From NCBI GenBank assembly GCA_002696735.1, contig NZSL01000017.1, forward strand, positions 62,669 through 126,668: a DNA stretch of 64,000 nucleotides, read 5' to 3'. The notes beneath the pieces are model-generated. The model saw nothing but the letters and a program-made list of their open reading frames with translations. It had not been told where the DNA came from and ran no database searches. This stretch comes from Methylophaga sp. (GTDB lineage Bacteria > Pseudomonadota > Gammaproteobacteria > Nitrosococcales > Methylophagaceae). Within the stretch, counting starts at the first letter, position 1, and the number at the start of each line of letters is the position of its first letter. The position numbers and the translations under genes are program-made. Positions 11,714 to 21,449 of the stretch are shown piece after piece.

Positions 11714-12166
11714 CTATATCGACAGCGTTTCGAGTTCGGCTGGCAGTATTGCGTCAAAGTCTTCCTGAAGACATGCGTCCATCAATGTATTCCAGCTTTG
11801 TTCATCCCACAGCTCAAACTTGTTTCCCTGACCAATCATCACGATATTTTTATCTAAACCTGCGAATTCACGTAGTTTTGCCGGCAACAAGATGCGACCG
11901 TTGCTATCCATTTCACACTCGGTGGCATAGCCGAGCAGCATGCGTTTGAGGCGACGAACCTGAGGATTCAAACTTGGTAGCGCAGATAGTTTTTGTTCAA
12001 CCGTTTCCCATTCTGGCAGTGGATAAACCTGTAGACAGTGGTCTGAGTGATCGATGGTGATCACCAAACGGCCCTCGCAGCAGACATCAAGATGCTTACG
12101 GAACTTGGCTGGAATGGCCATCCGTCCTTTTGCATCCAGATTGAAAGTTGCTACGCCTCGAAACAC
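11714..12166 (-). CDS. mraZ: Transcriptional regulator / division-cluster protein MraZ
   Basis: MraZ is an AbrB-fold DNA-binding protein that represses the dcw operon from repeated TGGG-like boxes in its own promoter. The 150-residue product has the two family repeats: DAKGRMAIPAKFR near residue 11 and DSNGRILLPAKLR near residue 85. The start is GTG (12164-12166), preceded by a GAGG ribosome-binding site. It is the first gene of the cluster, directly behind a strong sigma70 promoter and a phased box array. Confidence 0.94.
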   Translation of the reverse strand: MFRGVATFNLDAKGRMAIPAKFRKHLDVCCEGRLVITIDHSDHCLQVYPLPEWETVEQKLSALPSLNPQVRRLKRMLLGYATECEMDSNGRILLPAKLREFAGLDKNIVMIGQGNKFELWDEQSWNTLMDACLQEDFDAILPAELETLSI

Positions 12167-12187
12167 TGTTAGTCCTCAAATTGAAGG

Positions 12188-12250
12188 ATCCACAAAGATC
12201 CACTTTTCCCCACTTTCCGACACTATAGGAGTGCAACATAACGAAGTCAA
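12188..12250 (-). promoter_or_regulatory. mraZ (dcw) promoter with phased MraZ-type boxes
   Basis: On the minus strand a -35 TTGACT (12245-12250) and a -10 TATAGT (12222-12227) are separated by exactly 17 bp, close to the sigma70 consensus. Starting at the -10 and running over the predicted start site are units ending in CAC (plus-strand reading) at about 12193, 12203, 12213 and 12223, spaced 10 bp apart. The two proximal units are identical (GATCCAC). Ten-bp phasing of GTGG-type boxes is how MraZ operators look in other bacteria. MraZ binding here is therefore inferred, not shown. Confidence 0.8.
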
Positions 12251-12308
12251 GCATCAAAATTAAGAAAATCCTCTTTTTACGACAAGGACTTAGCGCAATT
12301 TCATGAAA

Positions 12309-12335
12309 GTGGGGAGAAAGTGGATCAAGGTGAAA
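12309..12335 (+). promoter_or_regulatory. Second MraZ-like box set in opposite orientation
   Basis: The plus strand at 12309-12326 reads GTGGGGAGAAAGTGGATC, nearly identical (one extra base) to the minus-strand core of the mraZ operator at 12197-12213. A weaker third unit (GTGAAAAC) follows at 12330. The set sits about 60 bp upstream of the mraZ -35 and points the other way. It could be a distal operator allowing looping, or a relic. No gene is visible that it would control in the plus direction. Confidence 0.5.
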
Positions 12336-12451
12336 ACGAGGACTTATTTCTTATCAAAAAACTGGCATCGGAAGTTAAAGTAGATTCTAGAATAAAGGCA
12401 GAATTTGACTCGCAGAAAAAATATTTTCAGATGGGTGAAACAGAAAAAGTT

Positions 12452-12801
<350 letters not shown>

Positions 12802-12807
12802 CGCACT

Positions 12808-12813
12808 ATTTTA
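12808..12813 (-). promoter_or_regulatory. Putative rnpB -10 element
   Basis: TAAAAT on the minus strand ends 7 nt before the predicted 5' end of RNase P RNA. It falls in the 24-bp gap between the rsmI stop and rnpB, so any -35 lies in the rsmI coding end. No good -35 match is visible. Confidence 0.45.
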
Positions 12814-12824
12814 CCGGAGCAGCA

Positions 12825-13670
12825 TTATTTTTGCTGAAGTTTCAACGCCATTTCATAGGCTTTGTTTTTCTTGATACCGAGAATGGAGGCTGTAATGGCA
12901 GCAGCCTGTTTTAAAGACACCTCATCTAGCAGGATTTGTAACACTCTGACCTCTTCCGCCTCATCGCTATCGACAACTGCCGCCTGCCCCTCAACCAGCA
13001 ACACAATCTCGCCTTTTTGGTGATTAGCATCATTGATAACAACGTCCACTAACTCTGCCAAAGGCAAGGTGACAATGGTTTCAAACATTTTGGTCAGCTC
13101 ACGTGCCAGACAGGCTTTTCGATCGCCACCAAAGACTGTCAACATATCCTGCAAACTGGCTACCATGCGTTTAGGGCTTTCATAAAAAATCAGCGTACGG
13201 GGCTCATTTGCCAGACTTTTTAGGGCCTGGAGGCGTGCGGTCGATTTTGGTGGTAAAAAGCCTTCAAAGGCAAAGCGTTCTGCAGATAATCCTGAAGCGG
13301 ATAACGCAGCGATAACGGCACACGCGCCCGGAATAGGAATTACTTTAATTCCCTGTTCACGCGCCATATTGACCAATCTATAACCAGGATCACTGATTAA
13401 GGGTGTGCCGGCATCCGAAATCAGAGCAATTGATTCACCTGCGGCAATGCGTGATAACAATAATTCACTGCGTTGCTGTTCATTGTGTTCATGCAATGAA
13501 ATAGTGGAGGTTTCAATTCCATGATGCTGCAACAGATATTTGCTATGGCGGGTATCTTCAGCGGCAATCACATCTACTGAGGACAGAACTTCAATAGCGC
13601 GCGCTGAAATATCCGCCAGATTTCCAATTGGGGTGGCAACGATATAAAGTGCGGCTGTTGTATCTTTCAC
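12825..13670 (-). CDS. rsmI: 16S rRNA (cytidine1402-2'-O)-methyltransferase RsmI
   Basis: RsmI methylates the 2'-OH of C1402 in 16S rRNA. The 281-residue protein has the tetrapyrrole-methylase-like fold. Signatures are LYIVATPIGNLADIS at the N-terminus, AAEDTRHSKYLL, SDAGTPLISDPGYRLV and PGACAVIAALSASGL. It is divergent from lpoA, the same arrangement as in enterics, and rnpB follows only 24 bp downstream. It acts at the same residue as RsmH encoded 1.1 kb away. Confidence 0.96.
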   Translation of the reverse strand: MKDTTAALYIVATPIGNLADISARAIEVLSSVDVIAAEDTRHSKYLLQHHGIETSTISLHEHNEQQRSELLLSRIAAGESIALISDAGTPLISDPGYRLVNMAREQGIKVIPIPGACAVIAALSASGLSAERFAFEGFLPPKSTARLQALKSLANEPRTLIFYESPKRMVASLQDMLTVFGGDRKACLARELTKMFETIVTLPLAELVDVVINDANHQKGEIVLLVEGQAAVVDSDEAEEVRVLQILLDEVSLKQAAAITASILGIKKNKAYEMALKLQQK

Positions 13671-13762
13671 GGTAACTATCCTGAAAAAAAATATTGATTC
13701 TGGTCGTAATATACGCGAACAGGTAAGATGATGCCTTCTCCGAACTAAATTTGATGTAGCTT

Positions 13763-15622
13763 ATGACGCAACGATTTTCCGCCCTGTTTATGTTGTTGGT
13801 ATTACTGGCTTTAACCGCCTGCCAACCGATATCAATGGATACCAAACCATCAGCCCCAGAGATGACGTCGTTAATTTCTGAAGCAGAAAAACAGGGGGAT
13901 TATGCGGTTGCTGCAGAAGATTATCTTGCCCAAGCAGCGGAATCTGAAGGTGCACTCAAATCGGCATTTCAATATCGCGCGGCAATGATGCAGTATGAGT
14001 TAGGTGAACTGGCTGAAGCAGATGCACTGCTCGCTGAAACCAACCTCGAACAACTTTCCTCACGTGAACAACTCACAGCCAATATGCTGCGCGCAGATAT
14101 CGCCTTATTGAATCTGGATGGTCAGCAAGCACTAACCCATTTGGACAAGATTGATTTTGACAGTGCCAATGAAGCACAACAAAAACGCATTCTGGAACTG
14201 AGAATCACCGCTTACGATTTGACTGAAAACATGCTGGAAAAGGCTCTGGCTCATATCAAGTTAGATCCAATGCTGCCTGAGAGCGAACGGGAAAATAACC
14301 ATCTCGCGTTGTGGCAGACATTACTGAAAATGACTCCACAGGCATTGGATTTATACAATCCTGGCCAACCACCCGCTGAAGATAGTGGTTGGTTTGCTCT
14401 GGCGTATGCCTTTAAGGCTTATGAAAATAATCCCGAAGCCATGGAAGTTGCGATTGAAGACTGGCAATACAGTTATCCAAATCACCCGGCTGATATTGAA
14501 CAATTAAAAAAATCTATCAAAACGCCTCTTCGCCTTCCTCAACAACTGGATTTGATTGGTATCCTGTTACCTGATTCCGGCCCGGCGGCAAACGCTGCTC
14601 AAGCTATTCGTCAGGGCATCATTGCTGCCCATTTCAACGCTCGTTCCAATGTACGTTTGCAATTTTACGATGTTCAAACCGGTAACAATGCTAATTCCAA
14701 TAACGTGATATCACAATACGATAAAGCCGTTACTGATGGTGCAAATATCGTTATTGGGCCGCTGGATAAAACCTCCGTTGAGTTGCTTGCGGCACATGAC
14801 ACATTAACGATTCCTGTGCTGGCTCTTAACCGAATCAATGAAGATATTGAGCAGAATAATTTTTTCCAGTTTGCTCTGGCGCCTGAAGATGATGCACGAA
14901 ACCAGGCGGAATATGCCAATAAAATGGGATATAAACGGGCAATTGTCTTAAGTCCCCGCAGTGATTGGGGGGACAGGGTTGCTGAAGCATTTACCAATGA
15001 ATGGCGCGATTCAGGCGGGCAACTTGTCACTCGTGCTAAATATGATGAAGCAGAAAATGACTATTCTCATATTCTGACACCAATATTGGGAGTAGACAGC
15101 AGTGTTCAGCGTTACCAAAACCTGCGTCGCACACTGGGGAAATCCCTGGAATTCGAACCAAGAAGACGTCAGGATGTAGATTTTCTGTTTATGGTGGGCA
15201 GGCCTTTAAAAGCACGCCAGCTATTAACCCAGTTACGTTTTCACCGCTCAGGTAAATTGCCAATTCTCGCTACATCCCATGCCTATGGTGGTGAGGCTAA
15301 TGCACAACAGGATATTGATCTGAATGGGTTAATTTTTACCGATATTCCCTGGATGTTTACCGAGCAATCACAACAGGATCCTGCCTATACTGCTGTGCGT
15401 CGACAGGCCTCTGGTGATGTCGGCAGCTTTATCCGTTTAGCAGCATTGGGGGTTGATGCCTATCGCATGATTCCTTTCCTGACAGCGATGAGTGGTTCAG
15501 AAGATGAAAAATATAATGGAGCCACAGGGATACTGACTATTAATGAACAGGGTCAGATTGAACGTACTATGTCCTTTGCCACCATACGTAATGGATTGAT
15601 TGAACCATTAAACATTGAATAA
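13763..15622 (+). CDS. lpoA: Penicillin-binding protein activator LpoA (outer-membrane lipoprotein)
   Basis: LpoA reaches from the outer membrane to stimulate the bifunctional synthase PBP1a. The 619-residue protein has a lipoprotein signal peptide with lipobox LTAC (Cys at about residue 20). A helical TPR-like N-domain (to about residue 250) follows, then a periplasmic-binding-protein-like C-domain beginning at LDLIGILLPDSGPAANAAQA. It is divergent from rsmI and followed 5 bp later by yraN, the conserved enteric order. Confidence 0.93.
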   Translation: MTQRFSALFMLLVLLALTACQPISMDTKPSAPEMTSLISEAEKQGDYAVAAEDYLAQAAESEGALKSAFQYRAAMMQYELGELAEADALLAETNLEQLSSREQLTANMLRADIALLNLDGQQALTHLDKIDFDSANEAQQKRILELRITAYDLTENMLEKALAHIKLDPMLPESERENNHLALWQTLLKMTPQALDLYNPGQPPAEDSGWFALAYAFKAYENNPEAMEVAIEDWQYSYPNHPADIEQLKKSIKTPLRLPQQLDLIGILLPDSGPAANAAQAIRQGIIAAHFNARSNVRLQFYDVQTGNNANSNNVISQYDKAVTDGANIVIGPLDKTSVELLAAHDTLTIPVLALNRINEDIEQNNFFQFALAPEDDARNQAEYANKMGYKRAIVLSPRSDWGDRVAEAFTNEWRDSGGQLVTRAKYDEAENDYSHILTPILGVDSSVQRYQNLRRTLGKSLEFEPRRRQDVDFLFMVGRPLKARQLLTQLRFHRSGKLPILATSHAYGGEANAQQDIDLNGLIFTDIPWMFTEQSQQDPAYTAVRRQASGDVGSFIRLAALGVDAYRMIPFLTAMSGSEDEKYNGATGILTINEQGQIERTMSFATIRNGLIEPLNIE

Positions 15623-15627
15623 AGCCT

Positions 15628-15984
15628 ATGGCAGAACATCTCCAGTCTGGTAAGCAGGCAGAACAATTAGCCTGTAACTACCTGGAAAAGCAGGGTTTAA
15701 AGCTTGTGCAGCGAAATTTTTATTGTCGTCGGGGTGAGATTGATTTGATCATGCAGGATGGACAAACCTTAGTCTTTATTGAGGTGCGTTATCGTCGTAA
15801 TGGTTATCATGGAAGCGCTCTGGAAAGTATTACAAGCCGTAAACAATCACGTATCATCACCACAGCCCAACATTATCTGATGCAATCGGGATGGGCACAC
15901 AACTGTCGATTTGATGCCATCGCCATCACCGCAAATCAACCCGATCAAATATTATGGATTCGCGATGCTTTTCAACTAAACTAA
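15628..15984 (+). CDS. yraN: UPF0102 / YraN family endonuclease-like protein
   Basis: This 118-residue protein of the restriction-endonuclease-like fold has no firmly established biochemical role. The nuclease-type residues are recognisable: E near 12 (GKQAEQLACNYL), GEIDLIMQ near 35 and FIEVRYR near 50 form the D-x(n)-E-x-R/K pattern. It sits between lpoA and dolP, as in Escherichia coli. The start is 5 bp after the lpoA stop. Confidence 0.92.
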   Translation: MAEHLQSGKQAEQLACNYLEKQGLKLVQRNFYCRRGEIDLIMQDGQTLVFIEVRYRRNGYHGSALESITSRKQSRIITTAQHYLMQSGWAHNCRFDAIAITANQPDQILWIRDAFQLN

Positions 15985-16022
15985 CAGCATTTTTCAGCAC
16001 CCACCCAACGAGGAAAATATTC

Positions 16023-16595
16023 ATGTACCAATTCAGACTGGTTTTCTTACTGATACCCATTTTATTGTTGCAAGCCTGTGCAGCAGCAGTTGTGGGCGGT
16101 GCAGCTACCACGGCTGCGGTTGCCTATGACCGTCGGACAGCAGGCGCCATCCTTGACGACCAAAGCATCGAAATCAAAGCCAAATATGCCATTTTCCAGG
16201 ATAAAGATCTCTATAACCAGAGCAATATTAATGTGACCAGTTATAACGGCTTCGTATTGCTCTCCGGCGAAACACCTACTGAATCACTTAAACAAAAAGC
16301 TACTACTTTGGTTAAAGATATTCCTAAAGTACGCAAAGTCTACAATGAGCTGGCGATTTCAGGCCCTAGCGCTTTAACTTCCCGTAGCAGCGACAGCTGG
16401 ATCACCACCAAGTTAAAAACAAAAATGACCCAGGACGAAAATGTTGACCCTTTTTATGTGAAAGTAGTGACAGAAAGAGGCATCGTTTATCTTATGGGTA
16501 AACTCACCAAGGCTGAGGCAGATCAGGCTGTAGCCGTTGCTCGCTCTACCAAGGGTGTATTACGCGTAGTAAAAATATTCGAATATATAGATTGA
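16023..16595 (+). CDS. dolP: BON-domain outer-membrane lipoprotein DolP (YraP)
   Basis: DolP is a dual-BON lipoprotein that supports outer-membrane integrity and the BAM complex in enterics. The 190-residue product has signal peptide MYQFRLVFLLIPILLLQAC with the acylated Cys at 19, an Ala/Gly-rich linker, and two BON domains (about residues 45-110 and 115-190; INVTSYNGFVLLSGE and VKVVTERGIVYLMG mark their cores). The start is the ATG at 16023 after an AGGAAA ribosome-binding site. An in-frame extension into yraN was excluded. Confidence 0.92.
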   Translation: MYQFRLVFLLIPILLLQACAAAVVGGAATTAAVAYDRRTAGAILDDQSIEIKAKYAIFQDKDLYNQSNINVTSYNGFVLLSGETPTESLKQKATTLVKDIPKVRKVYNELAISGPSALTSRSSDSWITTKLKTKMTQDENVDPFYVKVVTERGIVYLMGKLTKAEADQAVAVARSTKGVLRVVKIFEYID

Positions 16596-16611
16596 TTAAT
16601 CTGTGTCATCA

Positions 16612-16636
16612 AAGCCCCTCTCCGAGGGGCTTTTTT
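16612..16636 (+). terminator. Intrinsic terminator after dolP
   Basis: AGCCCCTC, a four-base loop (TCCG), then GAGGGGCT form a GC-rich stem followed by a run of eight T on the plus strand. The T-run touches the hemJ stop codon at 16637-16639, so the element separates two convergent genes. Confidence 0.9.
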
Positions 16637-17062
16637 TTAAAACGGTTTCACTACGGCCAGGATCATTACAGCAATTAAAATCAGTACAGGCATTTCGTTA
16701 AACCAGCGATAAAACACGTGACTGTGTTGATTTTTATCCGCGGCAAACTGTTTAAGCATTCGTCCACACATACCATGATATGCAAACAGTAATACCACCA
16801 GCGTTAGTTTGGCATGCAACCAGTGCATGGATTTTAATTGCTCCAGCGTGTAATAACTCATCAGCCAGATCCCCAGAACCAAAGCAACAATGGCACTTGG
16901 TGTCATGATGCCCCGGTAGAGTTTGCGCTCCATAATTTTAAAACGATCCCTGCCTTCCTGGTCTTCACACATGGCGTGGTACACATACAGCCTTGGTAAA
17001 TAAAACAATGCGGCAAACCAGGTGACAACCGCCATTAAATGGAACGCTTTTACCCATAACAT
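16637..17062 (-). CDS. hemJ: Protoporphyrinogen IX oxidase HemJ
   Basis: HemJ oxidises protoporphyrinogen IX to protoporphyrin IX in the inner membrane, the penultimate step of haem synthesis in bacteria lacking HemG/HemY. The 141-residue protein has four membrane helices. Conserved features include the N-terminal WVKAFHLMAVVTWFAALFYLPR, YRGIMTP, HAKL and RWFNEMP near the C-terminus. It converges on dolP. Confidence 0.92.
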   Translation of the reverse strand: MLWVKAFHLMAVVTWFAALFYLPRLYVYHAMCEDQEGRDRFKIMERKLYRGIMTPSAIVALVLGIWLMSYYTLEQLKSMHWLHAKLTLVVLLFAYHGMCGRMLKQFAADKNQHSHVFYRWFNEMPVLILIAVMILAVVKPF

Positions 17063-17123
17063 CTGCTATGACTCCTTATCAAAAAGAATGATAGTATCAG
17101 TCATATTAAACTGGAGATCACCG

Positions 17124-17501
17124 ATGTCGGATGAACGAAGATATTTTAGTCGAATCCCTTTTACGGCGAATGCTCATATTTTAACGACTGAGGGTGATAT
17201 GTATCTGAATTGTCGGGTCATTGATGTGTCACTTAATGGGCTGTTGATTGGCCGGCCAGAAAACTGGGCAGGCAAACTGACAGATCATTTTACCGTTGAT
17301 TTGTTGCTCGACGAGGCACAGGTGGTGATTAAAATGCAGGCAGAAATGGCGCATATGGATGCCAACAGCATCGGTTTTCATTGCAAACTAATCGACCTTG
17401 ACAGCATTACCCACCTGAAAAAACTGGTGGAATTAAATCTCGCTGACGAAGGCTTACTGCATCGCGAACTCTCGGCCTTAGTGGATATGCCCGAAAACTG
17501 A
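17124..17501 (+). CDS. PilZ domain protein (candidate c-di-GMP effector)
   Basis: This 125-residue single-domain PilZ protein starts at the ATG 17124 with a GGAG-type ribosome-binding site. Both c-di-GMP-binding signatures are visible: ERRYFSRIPF (RxxxR) at residues 4-13 and DVSLNGLLIG (D/NxSxxG) near 40. It therefore probably binds c-di-GMP. The target is unknown; the neighbours hemJ and radA give no clue. The window also encodes an EAL phosphodiesterase at 36.1 kb. Confidence 0.88.
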   Translation: MSDERRYFSRIPFTANAHILTTEGDMYLNCRVIDVSLNGLLIGRPENWAGKLTDHFTVDLLLDEAQVVIKMQAEMAHMDANSIGFHCKLIDLDSITHLKKLVELNLADEGLLHRELSALVDMPEN

Positions 17502-17509
17502 AGCCGTAA

Positions 17510-18898
17510 TTACAACCAGCCATCTTTCAGTGCGTCAATGGCCTGTTGCAAATGATGTACAGCAATAACTTTAAGCCCTGGAATTGCTTTTCTTGGCGCA
17601 TTGGCTGCAGGAACAAGTGCCACTTTAAAGCCATGTTTTCCTGCATCACGGATCCGTTCTTCCCCGGCCTGAACTGGCCGAATTTCTCCGGTTAGCCCCA
17701 CTTCACCAAACACCACCCAGTCCTGCGGTATGGCTTTATTTCGTAAACTGGAAATCACCGCTGTCAGCACTGCCAGATCGGCACCGGTTTCGCTTAATTT
17801 CACGCCACCCACAACATTGATAAATACATCCTGATCATGGCAGGTAATACCACCATGTCTGTGTAGAATTGCCAATAACATGGCCAGACGATTTTGTTCC
17901 AGGCCGACTGAAACACGTCGTGGATTGCCCAACGGACTTTCATCAACCAGAGCCTGGACTTCAACCAGCATTGGCCGGCTGCCTTCTCGAATCACTGTAA
18001 TCATACTGCCAGGAACGGCTTTTTCGCCTCGCGACAGAAATATCGCTGAAGGATTACTGACTTCTTTCAGGCCCAGCTCGGTCATGGCAAATACGCCGAG
18101 TTCATTGACCGCGCCAAAGCGGTTTTTGACAGCACGTAAAATACGGAACCGTGTCGAACTGTCACCTTCAAAATACAATACGGTATCAACCATATGCTCC
18201 AAAACCCTTGGCCCGGCTAAAGCTCCTTGCTTGGTAACATGTCCCACCAGAATCATCGTGATGCCACTGGATTTGGCAAACCTTACCAACTGGGCTGCAC
18301 TTTCACGCACCTGTGCCACTGTTCCGGGCGCCGATTGCAACAATTCGGTAAATACCGTTTGAATCGAATCAATAACCATCACCTGCGGTTGACGCTGATG
18401 AGCAATAGCCATCATTTGTTCGGCATGAGTCTCTGCCAGTAAATCAACCGGGGTTTCCTGCAACTGTAAGCGTTCAGCACGCAAACGAATTTGCTGTAAC
18501 GATTCTTCCCCACTGATATAAAGCGGATTAATACCACTAAGCTCGGCCATACTAGCCATAGCTTGCAGTAATAGAGTTGACTTACCAATCCCGGGATCGC
18601 CACCAATAAGCACGACAGAACCGGTTACCAGCCCGCCACCCAGAACCCGATCCAATTCCGGCAGTCCGGTAGACCAACGCACTGCCTGTTCAGAAGTAAT
18701 GCTTTTTAATGCCTGTACAGTATTTTGTTGCTGGCCGGCATAACCCGTATGTTTGTTCATTGCCGTAGAAGGTTTGGCGCTACTCTGCACGGATTCTTCA
18801 AGACTGTTCCATGCACCGCAATCTGCACAGCGCCCAGCCCATTGTGGGGTCTGAGCGCCACACTCACGGCAGACATACACTCGCTTGGCTTTAGCCAT
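17510..18898 (-). CDS. radA: DNA repair protein RadA
   Basis: RadA is a RecA-like ATPase that promotes branch migration during recombination. The 462-residue protein has an N-terminal C4 zinc finger (CRECGAQTPQWAGRCADCG), a Walker A loop (GGDPGIGKST), the RadA-specific KNRFG motif, and a C-terminal Lon-protease-like domain (GGVKLSETGADLAVLTAVIS). Its start overlaps the alr stop by 8 bp, so dnaB-alr-radA is probably one transcript. Confidence 0.96.
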   Translation of the reverse strand: MAKAKRVYVCRECGAQTPQWAGRCADCGAWNSLEESVQSSAKPSTAMNKHTGYAGQQQNTVQALKSITSEQAVRWSTGLPELDRVLGGGLVTGSVVLIGGDPGIGKSTLLLQAMASMAELSGINPLYISGEESLQQIRLRAERLQLQETPVDLLAETHAEQMMAIAHQRQPQVMVIDSIQTVFTELLQSAPGTVAQVRESAAQLVRFAKSSGITMILVGHVTKQGALAGPRVLEHMVDTVLYFEGDSSTRFRILRAVKNRFGAVNELGVFAMTELGLKEVSNPSAIFLSRGEKAVPGSMITVIREGSRPMLVEVQALVDESPLGNPRRVSVGLEQNRLAMLLAILHRHGGITCHDQDVFINVVGGVKLSETGADLAVLTAVISSLRNKAIPQDWVVFGEVGLTGEIRPVQAGEERIRDAGKHGFKVALVPAANAPRKAIPGLKVIAVHHLQQAIDALKDGWL

Positions 18899-19979
18899 TC
18901 AAATATTCCCTTTGAACTCTCGGTGTCACACAGGTTAATAATTCATAGGGTATGGTTCCGGCTTTATCGGCTAACCATTCAACCGCCAACTCGTTGGCCC
19001 CCCAGATAATCACCTCATCATCCAGTTGCGCCTGGGGACAATCATTCAGATTGACGCAGACGGTATCCATCGAGACGCGACCAATAATCGGCACATCTTT
19101 ACCTCGAATCAAGACTTTGCCAAGATTGGATAAATGACGACTGTAGCCATCACCGTAACCGATGCTGACCACGCCCATACGCACGGGTTTATCAGCGGTC
19201 CACTGACCGCCATAGCCGACTTCATCCCCAGCTTTTAATTGCTGCGTCGCAATCAATTTGGAGATCAATTGCATGACCGGCTTGAGTCCAACATCAGCCC
19301 CTGATTTATTGGCAAATGGTGAGGCGCCATACAACATCAGACCGGGCCTTATCCAGTCATAATGCGATTCAGGCAAACTTATAATCGCTGCTGAATTAGC
19401 CATACACACTGGCAAGCCTGTTGTTTCAGCCAGATTTTTCATAACCGTTAATTGTTGAATATTACGTCCATCATTTAATACATCCGAGTTGGCAAAATGA
19501 CTCATTAAACCAAGCTTGCTCACCAGATCTGAACGTTGTTCAAGTGCATCAATAATCTTTATTACGTCCTGTTGCGGTAAACCTAGACGGTGCATACCGG
19601 TTTCCAACATCAGCCATAAAAAAGGTAATGGCTGATGGATTTGCGCTTTTAATAAAAACTCAAGATGCTGTTGCTGATGCAAGACCGGCGTCAACTCAAA
19701 TTCAGCAGCCAACTGCCATTCTTCTAGGGTGCTGACACCTTCAAAAATGGTAATCGGCTGGACAAATCCATGTTTTCGTAAGGTTAATGCTTCACTAAAT
19801 CGGGCCACTGCAAATGCATCACTTTGCATGAGCGCCTGAGCAACCTGAATGACGCCGTGCCCGTAAGCATCAGCTTTAATGACCGACATCACTTTACTGT
19901 TTGGGGCGAAATGACGAACTTGTTGCAGATTATGTTTCAGTGCTGCCAGATCGATTCGGGCAAACGGATAGCGACTCAC
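18891..19979 (-). CDS. alr: Alanine racemase
   Basis: Alr is a PLP enzyme converting L-alanine to D-alanine for peptidoglycan. The 362-residue protein has the PLP-lysine motif SVIKADAYGHG near residue 35, the barrel-domain segment GMHRLG, and the C-terminal-domain catalytic segment GYGDGYSRHLSN. The start overlaps the dnaB stop (ATGA). A catabolic role (DadX) is less likely because no dadA is adjacent. Confidence 0.95.
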   Translation of the reverse strand: MSRYPFARIDLAALKHNLQQVRHFAPNSKVMSVIKADAYGHGVIQVAQALMQSDAFAVARFSEALTLRKHGFVQPITIFEGVSTLEEWQLAAEFELTPVLHQQQHLEFLLKAQIHQPLPFLWLMLETGMHRLGLPQQDVIKIIDALEQRSDLVSKLGLMSHFANSDVLNDGRNIQQLTVMKNLAETTGLPVCMANSAAIISLPESHYDWIRPGLMLYGASPFANKSGADVGLKPVMQLISKLIATQQLKAGDEVGYGGQWTADKPVRMGVVSIGYGDGYSRHLSNLGKVLIRGKDVPIIGRVSMDTVCVNLNDCPQAQLDDEVIIWGANELAVEWLADKAGTIPYELLTCVTPRVQREYLNG

Positions 19980-21388
19980 GATTCATTATCACCGTAATCT
20001 TGGTAGTACGCAGGGGCAAAGTTTTCAAACCGGGTGTATTTGCCCTGAAAGGTTAATGCCACGGTGCCAATAGGACCGTTACGCTGTTTACTGATGATGA
20101 TTTCAGCTTTGCCTTTTTCTGCAGAATCTTCGTTATACACTTCATCACGATAGATAAACACAATGATATCGGCATCCTGCTCAATCGCACCTGACTCACG
20201 TAGATCCGACATAACCGGACGTTTATTTGGTCGCTGCTCCAGTGAACGGTTTAACTGGGATAACGCAATCACCGGCACATTGAGCTCTTTGGCCAGTGCT
20301 TTTAATGAACGGGAAATTTCTGAAATCTCATTGGTACGATTTTCTGCCTGACGACCGTTGGCACTGCCACTCATTAGCTGCAGGTAATCGACAATGATCA
20401 AACTCAGGCCATGCTCACGTTTTAAACGTCTCGCCCGGGCTCTCAGTTCAGAGGGAGTCAAACCACCGGTATCATCAATAAACAACGGAGCTTCATTTAA
20501 TAACGCTATGGCTGAGGTTAAGCGTGGCCAGTCATCATCGTTTAATCGACCAGTACGTAAACGATGCTGATCGATTCGACCTAGCGAAGACAACATCCGC
20601 ATTGCTAATGAGTCAGCAGGCATTTCCATACTGAATACGGCAACGGGCTGTTTGCTGTGAATCGCGGCATTTTCAGCAATATTCATTGCAAAGGTGGTTT
20701 TACCCATCGACGGTCGACCAGCGATAATGACCAGATCGGCAGGCTGTAAACCAGATGTCTGATCATCAAAATCAATAAAGCCGGTTGGTAAACCGGTGAT
20801 ACCGCTATCCTGTTCAAACAGCGTATCAATTTTATCGACGACCTTACTCAGAACATCTTTGACCTGAATAAACCCCCCGCCACGTTTGGCACCTTTTTCT
20901 GCGATTTCAAAAACGCGTCGCTCAGCAGTATCGAGCATTTCTTCGCTATTACGGCCTTCAGGCGTAAATGCCATATTAGCAATATTATTACCAATCTGGA
21001 TAAGCTGACGCAGAATCGAACGTTCACGAACGATCGAGGCGTAGGCTTTGATATTTGCAGCACTGGGAGTATTGCGCGCTAAGGCACCGAGATAAGCCAA
21101 TTCACCGACTTTATCCAGTTCACCGCGCTGATTGTGCCATTCTGCCAACGTGATCACGTCTACAGGATTGGCTTGTTCCATTAATTCGGCTATGCCACGG
21201 AAAATAAGTTGATGGTCGTGACGATAGAAGTCCTGCTCAACCAGGAGATCAGATACCTGTTCCCAGGCACTGTTATCAAGCATCAAGCCGCCTAAGACCG
21301 ATTGTTCAGCTTCAACTGAATGCGGCGGGACCTTCAGGGCCTGAGTTGCGCTGTCTTGATAGCTTTCTGGATAAGTTATCTGTTCCAC
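19976..21388 (-). CDS. dnaB: Replicative DNA helicase DnaB
   Basis: DnaB is the hexameric 5'-3' helicase of the replication fork. The 470-residue protein begins at GTG (21386-21388) with PPHSVEAEQSVLGGLML of the N-terminal domain. It has Walker A GRPSMGKTTFA, the DYLQLM Walker B segment and SQLNRSLEQR. It lacks inteins. It is placed after rplI, as in many gammaproteobacteria, but about 100 bp away and behind a hairpin. Confidence 0.97.
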   Translation of the reverse strand: MEQITYPESYQDSATQALKVPPHSVEAEQSVLGGLMLDNSAWEQVSDLLVEQDFYRHDHQLIFRGIAELMEQANPVDVITLAEWHNQRGELDKVGELAYLGALARNTPSAANIKAYASIVRERSILRQLIQIGNNIANMAFTPEGRNSEEMLDTAERRVFEIAEKGAKRGGGFIQVKDVLSKVVDKIDTLFEQDSGITGLPTGFIDFDDQTSGLQPADLVIIAGRPSMGKTTFAMNIAENAAIHSKQPVAVFSMEMPADSLAMRMLSSLGRIDQHRLRTGRLNDDDWPRLTSAIALLNEAPLFIDDTGGLTPSELRARARRLKREHGLSLIIVDYLQLMSGSANGRQAENRTNEISEISRSLKALAKELNVPVIALSQLNRSLEQRPNKRPVMSDLRESGAIEQDADIIVFIYRDEVYNEDSAEKGKAEIIISKQRNGPIGTVALTFQGKYTRFENFAPAYYQDYGDNES

Positions 21389-21449
21389 AGCATTCGTCCA
21401 AGCTGGTTAAACAAGCATTTGATTCAATATTAGCGAATCACAAAATTAC

